Positions 24,442 to 33,763 of a DNA stretch of 64,000 nt are shown piece after piece. The notes beneath the pieces are model-generated. The model searched no databases. It was given only the letters and a program-made list of their open reading frames with translations, and was not told the origin of the DNA. The position numbers and the translations under genes were made by a program. Position 1 is the stretch's first letter; the number at the start of each line of letters is the position of its first letter. This stretch comes from Motiliproteus sp047633175 (GTDB lineage: Bacteria; Pseudomonadota; Gammaproteobacteria; Pseudomonadales; Balneatricaceae), in assembly GCA_047633175.1 (NCBI GenBank), contig JBLIEQ010000023.1, forward strand, positions 1 to 64,000, written 5' to 3'.

Positions 24442-26364
24442 TCAGGGCAGGCCAGCCTCCTGGACGGCCGAACTCAACAGATCTTTATTAGTACTCTGGG
24501 GCGCAAAGCCACTGACATGCTGCGACATAAGGGCGCGTATGGGTTCCACCGCCTGCTGTTCGATCAGCCCGTTCAGGACCGTCATTATCGTTTCCAGCTG
24601 ATCACTATCGGGCCCATCTTCATGCGCCACCCTGATTTGAGGATGCCGGGTCCGGGTAACGTTATCACCGATCAGCAACTCCTCATAAAGCTTTTCACCC
24701 GGCCGCAGGCCCGTATAGAGGATCTCGACGCCAGAGCGCCGCCCACCGGCAACCCTATGACCACTCAGGCGGATCATCCGCTGGGCCAGATCGGCAATAC
24801 GTATCGGCGCGCCCATATCCAGCACAAACAGCTCTCCGCCCTGCCCCAGGGATCCTGCCTGAATCACCAGCGATGCCGCTTCCGGGATGGTCATAAAATA
24901 ACGCGTCACCTGCGGATCGGTGACCGTCACCGGCCCACCCTGATTGATCTGGCGTTGAAACAACGGAATCACCGATCCCGAGGACCCCAGCACATTGCCG
25001 AAGCGCACCATCATAAACCGGGTTGCACGGTTTTCCGGATGGCGCTGCAAGCCCTGCAACACCATTTCGGCCAGCCGCTTGCTGGCCCCCATGATATTGG
25101 TTGGCCGCACCGCCTTGTCGGTCGAGATCAACACAAAACGCTCGACACCTAACTGCATCGCCAGCTGAGCAACTTCCCAGGTTCCCTGCACATTATTCTG
25201 CACCCCGGGGATCACATTCTGTTCGACGATAGGCACATGCTTATAGGCCGCCGCATGATACAACGCCTGAATCTGGTAAACGCTGATCAGCCGCCGCATC
25301 CGCGGTCGGTCCAGCACCGATCCCAGCACCGCGACCAGCTCGATCGGCAGGGAGAACCGCTCGATCCGCTGACGCAGCTCCGCATCGATCTGATACAGCA
25401 AAAACTCGCTATGATCGAGCAGCACCAGCCGCCGCGGCGCCTGCTGCAACAACTGGCGGCAGAGTTCGGAACCTATAGAACCGCCGGCACCCGTGACCAG
25501 CACCTGACGCCCCGCCACACCCGACCGCAGCAACTCAGCATCCGCCTGCACCGGTTCCCGCCCCAACAGATCGGTCAGGTCGATCTCATTCAGTTCGGTC
25601 AGATCCGCATGCCCCATGGCCACCCGATCCAGCGACGGCATCGACCGCACAGCGACCTCGACCTGCTCGAGTGCCTGTAAGATCCGCCGCCGATCCGTCC
25701 GGGTCGCACTGGGCAGCGCCAGCAACACCTCCAGAGACTCATAATCCTGACGCAGATCCTGGATCACCGATAAACCACCCAACACCGGTAATCCGGCGAT
25801 CTGCTGCCCCTTTAATCCCAGCTCATCATCAATAAAACCCAGCACCCGGAAATGAGTGCTCTGGCCCAGAGATAGCGCCAACTGCACCCCCGCCTTGCCC
25901 GCCCCATAGATCAACACATGATTGCCATTACGCTCACGAAAGACGCCCGCAATAAACCAGCGCGCTATCTGTCGGCTGCCACCGATAAGAATACAGAGCA
26001 GCATCCAGAAAATAAGCGGCAGCGACCGTGGAGAAAACAGCTCCCAATGAAAATAGTTAGACAGATAGAAAGGCAGCAATGACCAGAGCAACACCAGCAG
26101 GGCATTGGCATAGCCAATGGTGATCATCGCCCGGTGACCGATATAACGAATAACGGCGCGGTACAGCCCCAGGCGAACATAGAGCGGAATGGCGATCAGC
26201 GGCACGATCGCAAACAACAGCCACTGCCGGCCCTCGGCCTGGTACAACTCACCCAACCGCAGCGAGAAGGCCAGCCACAGCGACAACAACACCAGTAGGG
26301 TATCGACCAGCGCAATAAGCGCCGCTTTCTGATTTCGGCGTAGCGAGAGGAGCTGCTTTAGCAT
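24442..26364 (-). CDS. wbpM: WbpM/PglF-type UDP-GlcNAc 4,6-dehydratase
   Basis: A membrane-anchored nucleotide-sugar dehydratase needed for many O-antigens. The 640-residue product has four or five N-terminal transmembrane segments (about 15-125), a CoA-binding-like Rossmann domain (VLIYGAGKAGVQLA near 150) and a C-terminal SDR dehydratase domain (VLVTGAGGSIGSELC near 290). The usual catalytic tyrosine is replaced by methionine in STDKAVRPTNIMGASK, the normal WbpM/PglF arrangement. It is first of the operon wbpM-wbpV-wbpL. Confidence 0.95.
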   Translation of the reverse strand: MLKQLLSLRRNQKAALIALVDTLLVLLSLWLAFSLRLGELYQAEGRQWLLFAIVPLIAIPLYVRLGLYRAVIRYIGHRAMITIGYANALLVLLWSLLPFYLSNYFHWELFSPRSLPLIFWMLLCILIGGSRQIARWFIAGVFRERNGNHVLIYGAGKAGVQLALSLGQSTHFRVLGFIDDELGLKGQQIAGLPVLGGLSVIQDLRQDYESLEVLLALPSATRTDRRRILQALEQVEVAVRSMPSLDRVAMGHADLTELNEIDLTDLLGREPVQADAELLRSGVAGRQVLVTGAGGSIGSELCRQLLQQAPRRLVLLDHSEFLLYQIDAELRQRIERFSLPIELVAVLGSVLDRPRMRRLISVYQIQALYHAAAYKHVPIVEQNVIPGVQNNVQGTWEVAQLAMQLGVERFVLISTDKAVRPTNIMGASKRLAEMVLQGLQRHPENRATRFMMVRFGNVLGSSGSVIPLFQRQINQGGPVTVTDPQVTRYFMTIPEAASLVIQAGSLGQGGELFVLDMGAPIRIADLAQRMIRLSGHRVAGGRRSGVEILYTGLRPGEKLYEELLIGDNVTRTRHPQIRVAHEDGPDSDQLETIMTVLNGLIEQQAVEPIRALMSQHVSGFAPQSTNKDLLSSAVQEAGLP

Positions 26365-26469
26365 GCGGACCCATACTGCTGAGGGAAGTGCCTAAAATAC
26401 AAGAAAATACTGGTAAGTCCAGTTTAAGAGGGTAAACAGGGACCTATAGGGGTGAAATAGCTGGTCAGG

Positions 26470-26493
26470 CAGCGATCTGAGGCCAGATCGCTG
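26470..26493 (-). terminator. Hairpin downstream of the orphan gene
   Basis: A perfect 10-bp stem CAGCGATCTG/CAGATCGCTG with a four-base loop begins 11 bases after the stop of the gene at 26504. No T-run follows, so it could be a Rho-assisted terminator or a 3' stabilising hairpin. Confidence 0.45.
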
Positions 26494-26503
26494 TTAAAAG
26501 AGG

Positions 26504-26902
26504 CTAGCCATTACGCCTTGCCAATGCAGAGATGCACCAGGAGGTGAAGGCGGCCTTGTCGCGGGCATTAATGCAGCGCCCTGGATCCGGAGAACCTGCA
26601 AGCAAACAGTGCAACAGCGTTTCGCCCTCTTTACTGAGCACTGAATCGAGTTCGTTCTCGCTCAGGGGGGTCTCAAAATAGTCCAGGCTCAGCGCCTCTC
26701 CCGGCAACTGGTCCGGTCGCAGAATATCCTGCTCGTAACCGCTCTGAAACAGCATCCCTTCGCGGTGTTCAACTTTGCAGCATCCCTCGGCAGAAAAGAA
26801 GCGGGGACGGTAAACCTCGAACGAACGACCATGCATCTGTAAACCGACGACGGTCGCCGCGTTGCTTTCGGTGGCATGTGCCAGGGCCGCTTGATAATCC
26901 AT
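26504..26902 (-). CDS. Orphan protein of unknown function (132 aa)
   Basis: I do not recognise the family. The product begins MDYQAALAHATESN and is soluble, acidic and without a signal peptide or membrane segment. It contains five cysteines, two of them adjacent (AEGCCKVEHREG), and C-terminal CLLAGSPDPGRCIN and SWCIS. The start is placed at 26902 because AAGAGGG lies eight bases upstream; an open frame 13 codons longer has no such site. It is transcribed alone, upstream of wbpM and behind it in direction, with a repeat-rich region on its 5' side. Confidence 0.7.
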   Translation of the reverse strand: MDYQAALAHATESNAATVVGLQMHGRSFEVYRPRFFSAEGCCKVEHREGMLFQSGYEQDILRPDQLPGEALSLDYFETPLSENELDSVLSKEGETLLHCLLAGSPDPGRCINARDKAAFTSWCISALARRNG

Positions 26903-27019
26903 TGCTATAACCCTCTTAATATTTTTTTGACTGGTACGCATAATTATAGAAGAACTACTGTAGTCCTTCTTCTCGAAGACGCCATCAGGCGAAGGTATAA
27001 GAGATCACCTGTGGCCCCC

Positions 27020-27063
27020 TGTGGGAGCCTGCCTGCAGGCGATCTTTTGAAAGGGATGAAAAG
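27020..27063 (+). repeat. REP-like palindrome 'gggagcctgcctgcaggcgatc', copy 1
   Basis: The same segment (tgtgggagcctgcctgcagg then cgatcttttgaa) recurs at 43613-43650 and, reversed, at about 48974-49004. It contains the palindromic core GCCTGCAGGC. Confidence 0.7.
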
Positions 27064-27081
27064 GCTGCTGGTCACTACAAC

Positions 27082-27119
27082 AACTGGTACATAGCCAAAA
27101 GAATGGCTATGTACCAGTT
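27082..27119. repeat. 16-bp perfect inverted repeat at the edge of the large dispersed repeat
   Basis: AACTGGTACATAGCCA pairs with TGGCTATGTACCAGTT around loop AAAGAA. A related half copy, AACTAGTACATAGCCA followed by AAAGAATGG, occurs at 27541-27565 on the other side of the large repeat. The 3' arm (GGCTATGTACCAGTTAGG) is also recognisable, degraded, at the left ends of the other two copies (about 48853 and 51433). Confidence 0.75.
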
Positions 27120-27450
27120 AGGTGTTGCGGCAGTTTATTCTGCATTATTGTCTTTTTAATCAAACTCCGGTTCCGCCTCCCGGCGGCTTCATTTCTTTGT
27201 AGCGACAAAGAAAGCGCCCCCCGCTAACCGTCCTGCGGATACGCGCCTGCGGCGCTATGAAATCCAGCCTGAGGCTGACAGATTCGGATTCACTCGGCAC
27301 GTCCCTGTGCCTCACCCTCCGGGCAACCTGCGGTTGTGCAAATCGGCTATCCTGCCGATTTGTCTGCCTCAGCTGCCAGTCTCGCCATCCATGGCTCGAC
27401 CCTGCGGGCCTTTTTCAGTCTGAATTTCATCCGTTAACAATGGGGAATAT
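27120..27450 (+). repeat. Large dispersed repeat, copy 1
   Basis: A segment of about 330 bp that recurs, longer by one internal stretch, at about 51447-51841 and, truncated, at about 48858-48973. Shared stretches include ttccgcctcccggcggcttc, ttcggattcactcggcacgt, gcaaatcggctatcctgccg and gcgggcctttttcagtct. It contains several short GC-rich hairpins and no transposase. The nature is unknown; it behaves like a non-coding dispersed element. Confidence 0.75.
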
Positions 27451-27573
27451 CGTCTGCCTGCAATGCTGTCGCATGACAGTGACTACCTATTAGCTGATGG
27501 TAATCAAGAACCAAAAGGCCCAGATAATGTCGCAACACTTAACTAGTACATAGCCAAAAGAATGGGGCTACAG

Positions 27574-27609
27574 ATCAAAAAAATCCCGCCGGGAAAACCA
27601 GGCGGGATT
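27574..27609 (-). terminator. Intrinsic terminator after fabV
   Basis: The 9-bp stem AATCCCGCC/GGCGGGATT with a ten-base loop is followed on the minus strand by seven T. It starts 27 bases after the fabV stop. Confidence 0.88.
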
Positions 27610-27636
27610 GAGGAGTCTGAGTAAGACTAGCGGCGG

Positions 27637-28839
27637 TTAGAGCTGCACGACATCAAAACTCAGATCAGGATTCACATCGGCCTCGTAGTCGACCCCTTCA
27701 ATACCAAAACCAAACAGCCTCAGGAATTCATCCTTATAGCCTTGGTAGTCGGTCAGCTCACGCAGGTTCTCGGTGGTGACCTGGGGCCAGATCGCCTGAC
27801 AGGCATCCTGCACCTCGGCACGCAGCTCCCAATCATCTAGGCGAATACGGTTGCTGGCGTCCGTTTCCGGGACTGAGCCGTCAGCCTTGTACAGCTGGGT
27901 GCGGAACAAACGCTCGATCTGCTCCATACAGCCTTCGTGAATGCCCTGCTCCTTCATGACTTTGAAGGCCATGGCGATATACAGCGGCATGACCGGGATG
28001 GCAGAGCTGGCTTGAGTCACGACACTCTTAAGTACCGCGACGTTGGCAGAGCCACCCTTAGCGCCCAGACGCTGATCGATCTCGCCGGCAGCCCGGTCCA
28101 GATCCATCTTGGCCTTACCCAGCGCACCCTCCCAGTAGATCGGCCAGGTAATTTCGGTTCCTATGTAGCTGTAGGAGACTGAACGGCAGCCCTCCGCCAA
28201 CACACCCGCCTGATCCAGGGCATCGACCCACAGTTCCCAATCCTGACCGCCCATCACGGTGACGGTATCGGCGATCTCCTGCTCAGTAGCAGGCCCGACT
28301 TCGGTATCGATAATACGATCTTTGTTGGTATCTACGGCCGTGGCACGGTAGACCTCACCGATAGGCTTGAGACAGGAGCGTACCAGCTCACCGCTATCGG
28401 GCATTTTACGTACGGGGGATGCCAGCGAGTAAACCACCAGATCGATCTGCCCCAGATCGGCTTGAATCAGCTCGATAACTTTCTGCTTGGCCTCATGCGA
28501 AAAGGCATCGCCATTGACACTCTTGGAGTACAGACCCGCCGACTTAGCCGCCTTGTCGAAGGCAACCGAGTTGTACCAACCCGCCGTGCCAGGCTTAGTC
28601 TCAGTACCCGGCTTTTCGAAGAAGACCCCGATCGTGCCGGCCCCGGAACCAAAGGCGGCCTCGATACGCGAACTCAGGCCATAACCGCTGGAGGAGCCGA
28701 TAACCAGGACCCGTTTCGGGCCGTTCGCCAGCGCAGCCTTGGACTGGGTGTAGGCGATCTGTTGCTGAACATTGACATCACAACCAACGGGATGGGTGGT
28801 GATGCAGATAAAGCCGCGAGTTTTAGGTTTGATAATCAC
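27637..28839 (-). CDS. fabV: Enoyl-[acyl-carrier-protein] reductase FabV
   Basis: The last reductive step of fatty acid elongation; FabV is a large, triclosan-tolerant alternative to FabI. The 400-residue product has the FabV-type active site Tyr-x8-Lys (YWEGALGKAK), the NAD-binding region VLVIGSSSGYGLSSR near residue 45 and the start IIKPKTRGFICITTHPVGC. The start codon is GTG (28837-28839), with AAAGG somewhat far upstream. It is a single-gene transcript ended by a clear terminator. Confidence 0.97.
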   Translation of the reverse strand: MIIKPKTRGFICITTHPVGCDVNVQQQIAYTQSKAALANGPKRVLVIGSSSGYGLSSRIEAAFGSGAGTIGVFFEKPGTETKPGTAGWYNSVAFDKAAKSAGLYSKSVNGDAFSHEAKQKVIELIQADLGQIDLVVYSLASPVRKMPDSGELVRSCLKPIGEVYRATAVDTNKDRIIDTEVGPATEQEIADTVTVMGGQDWELWVDALDQAGVLAEGCRSVSYSYIGTEITWPIYWEGALGKAKMDLDRAAGEIDQRLGAKGGSANVAVLKSVVTQASSAIPVMPLYIAMAFKVMKEQGIHEGCMEQIERLFRTQLYKADGSVPETDASNRIRLDDWELRAEVQDACQAIWPQVTTENLRELTDYQGYKDEFLRLFGFGIEGVDYEADVNPDLSFDVVQL

Positions 28840-28960
28840 TGTCAGATCCGACCTTTGTTGACTGATTGAGAAGGGATTGGTAATTATTCAGTACAGGTGT
28901 CTACTTGAAATTATGAAGTATTTGTTCCAAGAGACGCCGTAAATACATCCATGTAGGCTT

Positions 28961-28984
28961 CACTTTGGCATCCTTGCCAAAGTG
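28961..28984. repeat. Palindrome between cobQ and fabV
   Basis: CACTTTGGC and GCCAAAGTG form a perfect 9-bp stem around ATCCTT. It is preceded by gacgccgtaaatacatccat, a sequence style known from dispersed intergenic palindromes of gammaproteobacteria. It may end cobQ transcription, although no T-run follows. Confidence 0.45.
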
Positions 28985-29123
28985 ACTCTCTCCACAAACA
29001 ATCCATAATCAGTCACTTAGAAAAAATAACCATGCTAAAAAGTTACAGGGTTTGAATTATACCCGCATGCGCCCGCAAAAGGCGAAACCGGTTTATTCGC
29101 CCGCCCTGGGTGTCATCACGCAA

Positions 29124-30590
29124 TCACGACAAACCGATCAGCCGATCCAGCAGCTCCGGATCCAATACCTGCTCCAGCGAATCGGCCAACCGATCGATGC
29201 CCTGCTCCTGCAGCATGGCGATATCGACAGGCTGTTCGACCCGCAGCCCTGCCCACCCCAGCAGCGCCTGTCCGGCATCGGGATGATCGAACAGCCCATG
29301 CAGATAGGTACCTGCAATCTGATCATCGGCAGAACGAACGCCATCCAGACCTCCAGCCAGCTCGACCAGCGGTCGTGCCAGTGCAGCACCCGTGCTGACA
29401 CCGGCATGAATCTCATAGCCCGCGATCGGTACGCCCTGCTCGCCCAGCAGCAATGTGCCCTCGACCTGACGCAGCTGTTTTTGGGCTTTTAGCGTGGTCT
29501 CGAAACCCAGCAGTCCCAGCCCCGGGTAACTCATCGCCGGACCTTCGAGCGCCTCAGGATCATGGATCTGGGACCCGAGCATCTGAAAACCGCCACAGAT
29601 CCCCAGCAGCTTGCCGCCGTAGCGCAGATGACGCTCGAGCACCGCCCCCCAGCCCTGTTCGCGGAGCCAGTTGAGATCCGCACCGACCGACTTAGAACCG
29701 GCCAGAATAATAAGATCCGCCGGCGGCGGGGTCTGGCCGGGGCCTATAAACTGTATATCGACCTGTGGATGCAGCCGCAACGGATCAAAATCGGTGTGGT
29801 TAGATATCCTGGGCGTGACGGGCACCACCACGTTGAGCCGCGGCTGATCGTCCCGCAGCGCCGAACTCCAGGCCAGCGCATCCTCGGCCTCCAGATAGAG
29901 CCCCTGCAGATAGGGCACCACCCCCAGCACCGGCTTACCGGTACGTGCCTCGAGCCAGTCCAGCCCCGACTGCAGCAGGGCTATATCGCCGCGAAAGCGA
30001 TTGATCACAAAGCCTTCGACCCGCGCTTGTTCGCTCGGCGACAGCAGTTCCAGCGTGCCGACCAGATGGGCAAACACACCGCCACGATCGATATCGGCGA
30101 CGATAATCACCGGACAATCGACCGCCTCGGCAAAGCCCATATTAGCGATGTCACGATCACGCAGGTTGATCTCGGCCGGGCTGCCCGCACCCTCGACGAT
30201 AATCCAGTCATACTGCCGTTCCAGACGCGCATGAGAATCGAGCACAGCCGCCATCGCCACCGTCTTATAATGGTGGTAATCCGTCGCTTCCATATGTGCC
30301 AGGGCCTTGCCCTGAATAATCACCTGCGCCCCGGTATCGGTATTGGGCTTAAGCAGCACCGGATTCATATCGCTGTGCGGCGGCAAGCCACAGGCCCGGG
30401 CCTGAGCCGCCTGCGCTCGGCCGATCTCGCCGCCATCAATCGTGACTGCGCTGTTAAGGGCCATGTTCTGGGGTTTAAAGGGCGCTACCGACAGACCACG
30501 ACGTTTTAGCAGGCGACAGATGCCGGTCACCAGGGCCGATTTACCGGCATCTGAGGTCGTACCCTGCACCATCAGCGTCGTTCTTTTCAT
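29124..30590 (-). CDS. cobQ: Cobyric acid synthase
   Basis: Amidates four side chains of adenosylcobyrinic a,c-diamide using glutamine and ATP. The 488-residue product has the N-terminal P-loop-like motif GTTSDAGKS, a dethiobiotin-synthetase-like domain and a C-terminal class I glutamine amidotransferase with nucleophile Cys in GICGGFQMLG and His in YLHGLFDHP. No other cobalamin gene is in the window, so the rest of the pathway must be elsewhere if present. It follows the efflux operon on the same strand. Confidence 0.95.
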   Translation of the reverse strand: MKRTTLMVQGTTSDAGKSALVTGICRLLKRRGLSVAPFKPQNMALNSAVTIDGGEIGRAQAAQARACGLPPHSDMNPVLLKPNTDTGAQVIIQGKALAHMEATDYHHYKTVAMAAVLDSHARLERQYDWIIVEGAGSPAEINLRDRDIANMGFAEAVDCPVIIVADIDRGGVFAHLVGTLELLSPSEQARVEGFVINRFRGDIALLQSGLDWLEARTGKPVLGVVPYLQGLYLEAEDALAWSSALRDDQPRLNVVVPVTPRISNHTDFDPLRLHPQVDIQFIGPGQTPPPADLIILAGSKSVGADLNWLREQGWGAVLERHLRYGGKLLGICGGFQMLGSQIHDPEALEGPAMSYPGLGLLGFETTLKAQKQLRQVEGTLLLGEQGVPIAGYEIHAGVSTGAALARPLVELAGGLDGVRSADDQIAGTYLHGLFDHPDAGQALLGWAGLRVEQPVDIAMLQEQGIDRLADSLEQVLDPELLDRLIGLS

Positions 30591-30643
30591 AATACATTCC
30601 GGATAAATCGGGATATTGCTGCGCTGCGCATCGGCTATGACTG

Positions 30644-33600
30644 CTATTCAGTCTGCGCTTCGTCCAGATCTACCTTGGAATCACGCCGGCCCAACCGCCG
30701 TTGCAGATCTTCCAGGACCAGGTAGTTGACCGGGACGATAAACAGCGTGATAAGGGTCGCAAAGAGGATACCGAAGCCGAGGGACACCGCCATCGGAATC
30801 AGGAATTGGGCCTGGGTGCTCTTCTCGAAGATCAGCGGCATCAACCCGCAGAAGGTGGTCAGCGAGGTCAACAGCACCGCCCGGAACCGGGCGCTCCCGG
30901 CCAGACGCACCGCCTCGTGCAACGGCATCCCGGAGGCCCGCTTGCGATTCACAAAATCCACCAACACCAGCGAATCGTTGACCACCACGCCACTCAACGC
31001 CAGCATCCCCATCGCACTCATAATGGTCAGCGACATCCCCATCACCCAGTGCCCCATGATCGCACCGACTACGCCATAGGGGATCACCGACATCACAATC
31101 AGGGGCTGGGCGTAGGATCCAAACGGAATCGCCAGCAAGGCGAAGATCACAAACAACACGAAGACACCGCCCCACACCAGCCCCTGGAACGAATCGCGCT
31201 GCTCCTTGGCTTCGCCCTCGAAGCTATACAGGACCCCCGGATAGCCGACGACTAATTCGGCCAGGAAGGTTTCCAGGTCGCGCTTTATCGCGCCCAGGTC
31301 CGCGAGCTCCTTGTTGGCATCGGCGGTGATACTGACCGTCCGCACCCGATCGACCCTGTTGATCGCGGCAGGGCTGCGACCCGGTATCAATAGGGCCACC
31401 TCGGCCAGAGGCACCTCGACCCCCTCGGATGTACGTATCATCATCCGCTCCAGGGTATCCAGCGATTGCCGTTCAAGTTCCGGGTAGCGCACCAACACCT
31501 TGACCTCGTCGCGATCGCGCAGCAAGCGCTGCACTTCGACGCCAAAGAACGCCTGCCGCACCTGCCCCGCCAGGTCGGTTAGATCCAGCCCCAGCATCTG
31601 TGCGGCCGGTTTTAACGCCAGCTGCAGTTCCTGCTTGCCATCAGACAGGGAGTCGGCGATATCGAACAGCTGCGGATAGCCGGTCATACGTAGCCTTAGC
31701 TCGGCGGCCATGGCCCCCAGCTGTTCCAGATTCTGGCCGTTAAGACGCACATCGATAGGATCGCCGGAGCGGCCGATCTCGGCCCTGAAGGTCAGGGTTT
31801 CGGCCCCGGAGACCGGGCCTATTTTTTTCCGCCACTCACGCACCAGCTCCGAACTGGTGATATTCAGGGTGCGGTCCTCGGGCGAGACGATCTCAAACCG
31901 CACCTGACCGTTATGACCGCCTCCTCCGCCTGAGTTCGAGAGGATATGGGTGATCACGCTCACACCGGTCTCCGGATCCCGGTACTGATCCTCAAGCCAC
32001 TGTGCGGCCCCGGTAATGCGCTCGACATGGCCGTCGGTCACCGCAAAAGGCGTCCCCGTGGGCATCGTCAACGTTGCCGTGGCGATCTCGCTCTGCACCT
32101 TGGGAAAGAACACAAACCGGGTCCAGCCCCCCGCCACGCTCGAGATCACCACGATCGTCAGGCCCAGCATCAGCGCCAGCACCAGATACCGCTGGTGCAG
32201 CACCCATGCCAGCGCAGGACTGTAAAAGCGCTTAACAAAGCGCTCCAGGCCGCTGGCGATGGCCTGCTGCGCGCGGGTCAGGCGATGCGCCTTATTAACC
32301 GGCTTCATATGCCGCAGATGCGCGGGCAGAATCAACTTGGACTCCACCAGAGAGAACAGCAGCACCGGGATAACCACGAAGGGGATCTGCTCGAAGATCG
32401 CCCCGCGTGGGCCACCGATCATCATCAGCGGGGTAAAGGCCGCCACCGTGGTCAACACCCCAAAGGTCACAGGGACCGAGACCTCCTGGGTGCCCTCGAC
32501 CGCAGAGCGCAGCGCATCACCGGTCCGGGTAAAATGGGTATAGATGTTTTCACCGGTGACGATGGCGTCATCGACCACGATCCCCAGCACCAAGATAAAG
32601 GCGAACAGGCTGATCAGATTAAGCGTGACGCCGATCTCCGGCATCAGCATAAAACCGCCCATAAAGCTGATCGGAATGCCCACGCACACCCAGAATGCCA
32701 CCTGCGGGCGCAAGAACAGCGCCAGCAACAGGATGACTAGGAAACCACCCTGAAGGGCACTCTTATTAAGGGTGTTCAAGCGGGCTTTAACAATCTTGGA
32801 ACGATCGCGCCAATAGGACAACTTAAGCCCCTCGGGTAGCGCCGCCTGCTCGCTCTGGATATAGTCTTTAACCTGATCGGCAATCACTATCGCGCTCTGC
32901 TGGCCCACCCGATAGACATCGACCGCCATCGCCGGCTGACCATCGAAGCGGGTCCGCACCTGATCCTCTTCGAAGCCATCGTGGATACGGGCGATATCAC
33001 CCAGTTCGACCCGGCTGCCGGCACTGTCGGCGACCACCACGATGCGCCGGAACTGCTCGGCGTTATAGGCCTGACCCCGGGTGCGCACCAAAATATCGGC
33101 GCCCTGGGTGCGGATATTACCGGCCGACAGATCGAGCGATCCCCGCCCCACCGCATCAGCCACCTGGGCCAGCGTCAGGTCGTATTCTCGCAGCACCGCC
33201 TGGGGTATCTCGATGGCGATCTCATAATCGCGCGGGCTATCGATCGACACCTGGGTCACATCGGGCAGCGCCGACAGCTGATCACGAATATGCTCCGCCC
33301 AACGCCGCAACTCCAGCGCCTGACGCTCGCCGTACAGCACCACACTGATCACCTCGCGCTTCCGCTGGCTGACAGAGACCACCGGGCGCTCGGCTCCGGC
33401 GGGCAGGGTATTGATCGCATCGATACGACTGTTGATATCCTCCATCAGCCGCCGCGGATCATAGCCCTGAGCCACCTCGACATTAACCACCGCAGAAGCT
33501 TCGCTGGAACGTGACAGCAGCTGTTCGATCCCCTCCAGATCTTGGATCGCCTCCTCGATACGGATACTCAGCCCCTCTTCCACCTCCGCCGGTGTAGCCC

Positions 33601-33763
33601 CGGGATAACTGACCCGTATCGAGACCTGATCCATCTCGATCTCGGGAAAGACCTCTAACGGAATACGGTTACTCAGCGAGTAGAGACCCGCGCCGAGAAT
33701 CACCAGCATCAGCAAGTTAGCGGCGACCGGATTACGGGCAAACCAGGCGATGATGCCGTGCAT
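30644..33763 (-). CDS. RND superfamily efflux transporter, inner membrane permease
   Basis: A proton-driven AcrB-type pump of 1039 residues, normal for the family. It has the N-terminal membrane segment (FARNPVAANLLMLVILGAG), two large periplasmic loops, the paired aspartates of the proton relay in GIVVDDAIVTGENIY (about residue 395-409) and the repeat-half equivalent GVVVNDSLVLVDFVN. It lies last in the operon OMF-MFP-RND with a 0-base gap to the adaptor stop. The substrate is unknown; the sequence is not close to AcrB proper. Confidence 0.93.
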   Translation of the reverse strand: MHGIIAWFARNPVAANLLMLVILGAGLYSLSNRIPLEVFPEIEMDQVSIRVSYPGATPAEVEEGLSIRIEEAIQDLEGIEQLLSRSSEASAVVNVEVAQGYDPRRLMEDINSRIDAINTLPAGAERPVVSVSQRKREVISVVLYGERQALELRRWAEHIRDQLSALPDVTQVSIDSPRDYEIAIEIPQAVLREYDLTLAQVADAVGRGSLDLSAGNIRTQGADILVRTRGQAYNAEQFRRIVVVADSAGSRVELGDIARIHDGFEEDQVRTRFDGQPAMAVDVYRVGQQSAIVIADQVKDYIQSEQAALPEGLKLSYWRDRSKIVKARLNTLNKSALQGGFLVILLLALFLRPQVAFWVCVGIPISFMGGFMLMPEIGVTLNLISLFAFILVLGIVVDDAIVTGENIYTHFTRTGDALRSAVEGTQEVSVPVTFGVLTTVAAFTPLMMIGGPRGAIFEQIPFVVIPVLLFSLVESKLILPAHLRHMKPVNKAHRLTRAQQAIASGLERFVKRFYSPALAWVLHQRYLVLALMLGLTIVVISSVAGGWTRFVFFPKVQSEIATATLTMPTGTPFAVTDGHVERITGAAQWLEDQYRDPETGVSVITHILSNSGGGGGHNGQVRFEIVSPEDRTLNITSSELVREWRKKIGPVSGAETLTFRAEIGRSGDPIDVRLNGQNLEQLGAMAAELRLRMTGYPQLFDIADSLSDGKQELQLALKPAAQMLGLDLTDLAGQVRQAFFGVEVQRLLRDRDEVKVLVRYPELERQSLDTLERMMIRTSEGVEVPLAEVALLIPGRSPAAINRVDRVRTVSITADANKELADLGAIKRDLETFLAELVVGYPGVLYSFEGEAKEQRDSFQGLVWGGVFVLFVIFALLAIPFGSYAQPLIVMSVIPYGVVGAIMGHWVMGMSLTIMSAMGMLALSGVVVNDSLVLVDFVNRKRASGMPLHEAVRLAGSARFRAVLLTSLTTFCGLMPLIFEKSTQAQFLIPMAVSLGFGILFATLITLFIVPVNYLVLEDLQRRLGRRDSKVDLDEAQTE

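Larger units (their letters stand above)
26903..27636. other. Repeat-filled intergenic region
   Basis: No credible gene is seen. The region contains, in order, a REP-like palindrome (27020-27063), a long perfect hairpin (27082-27119), a large dispersed repeat (about 27120-27450), a damaged copy of the hairpin (27541-27571) and the fabV terminator. A frame at 27257-27493 lies wholly inside the dispersed repeat and is not a gene. Confidence 0.6.

Noticed and set aside
27257..27493. 78-codon frame in the large dispersed repeat
   Set aside because: The equivalent region in the other copy (51447-51841) does not keep the same start and stop, and the translation is typical of read-through of a non-coding repeat.
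29562..30509. 315-codon frame on the plus strand opposite cobQ
   Set aside because: Antisense of cobQ with low-complexity His/Arg-rich translation.
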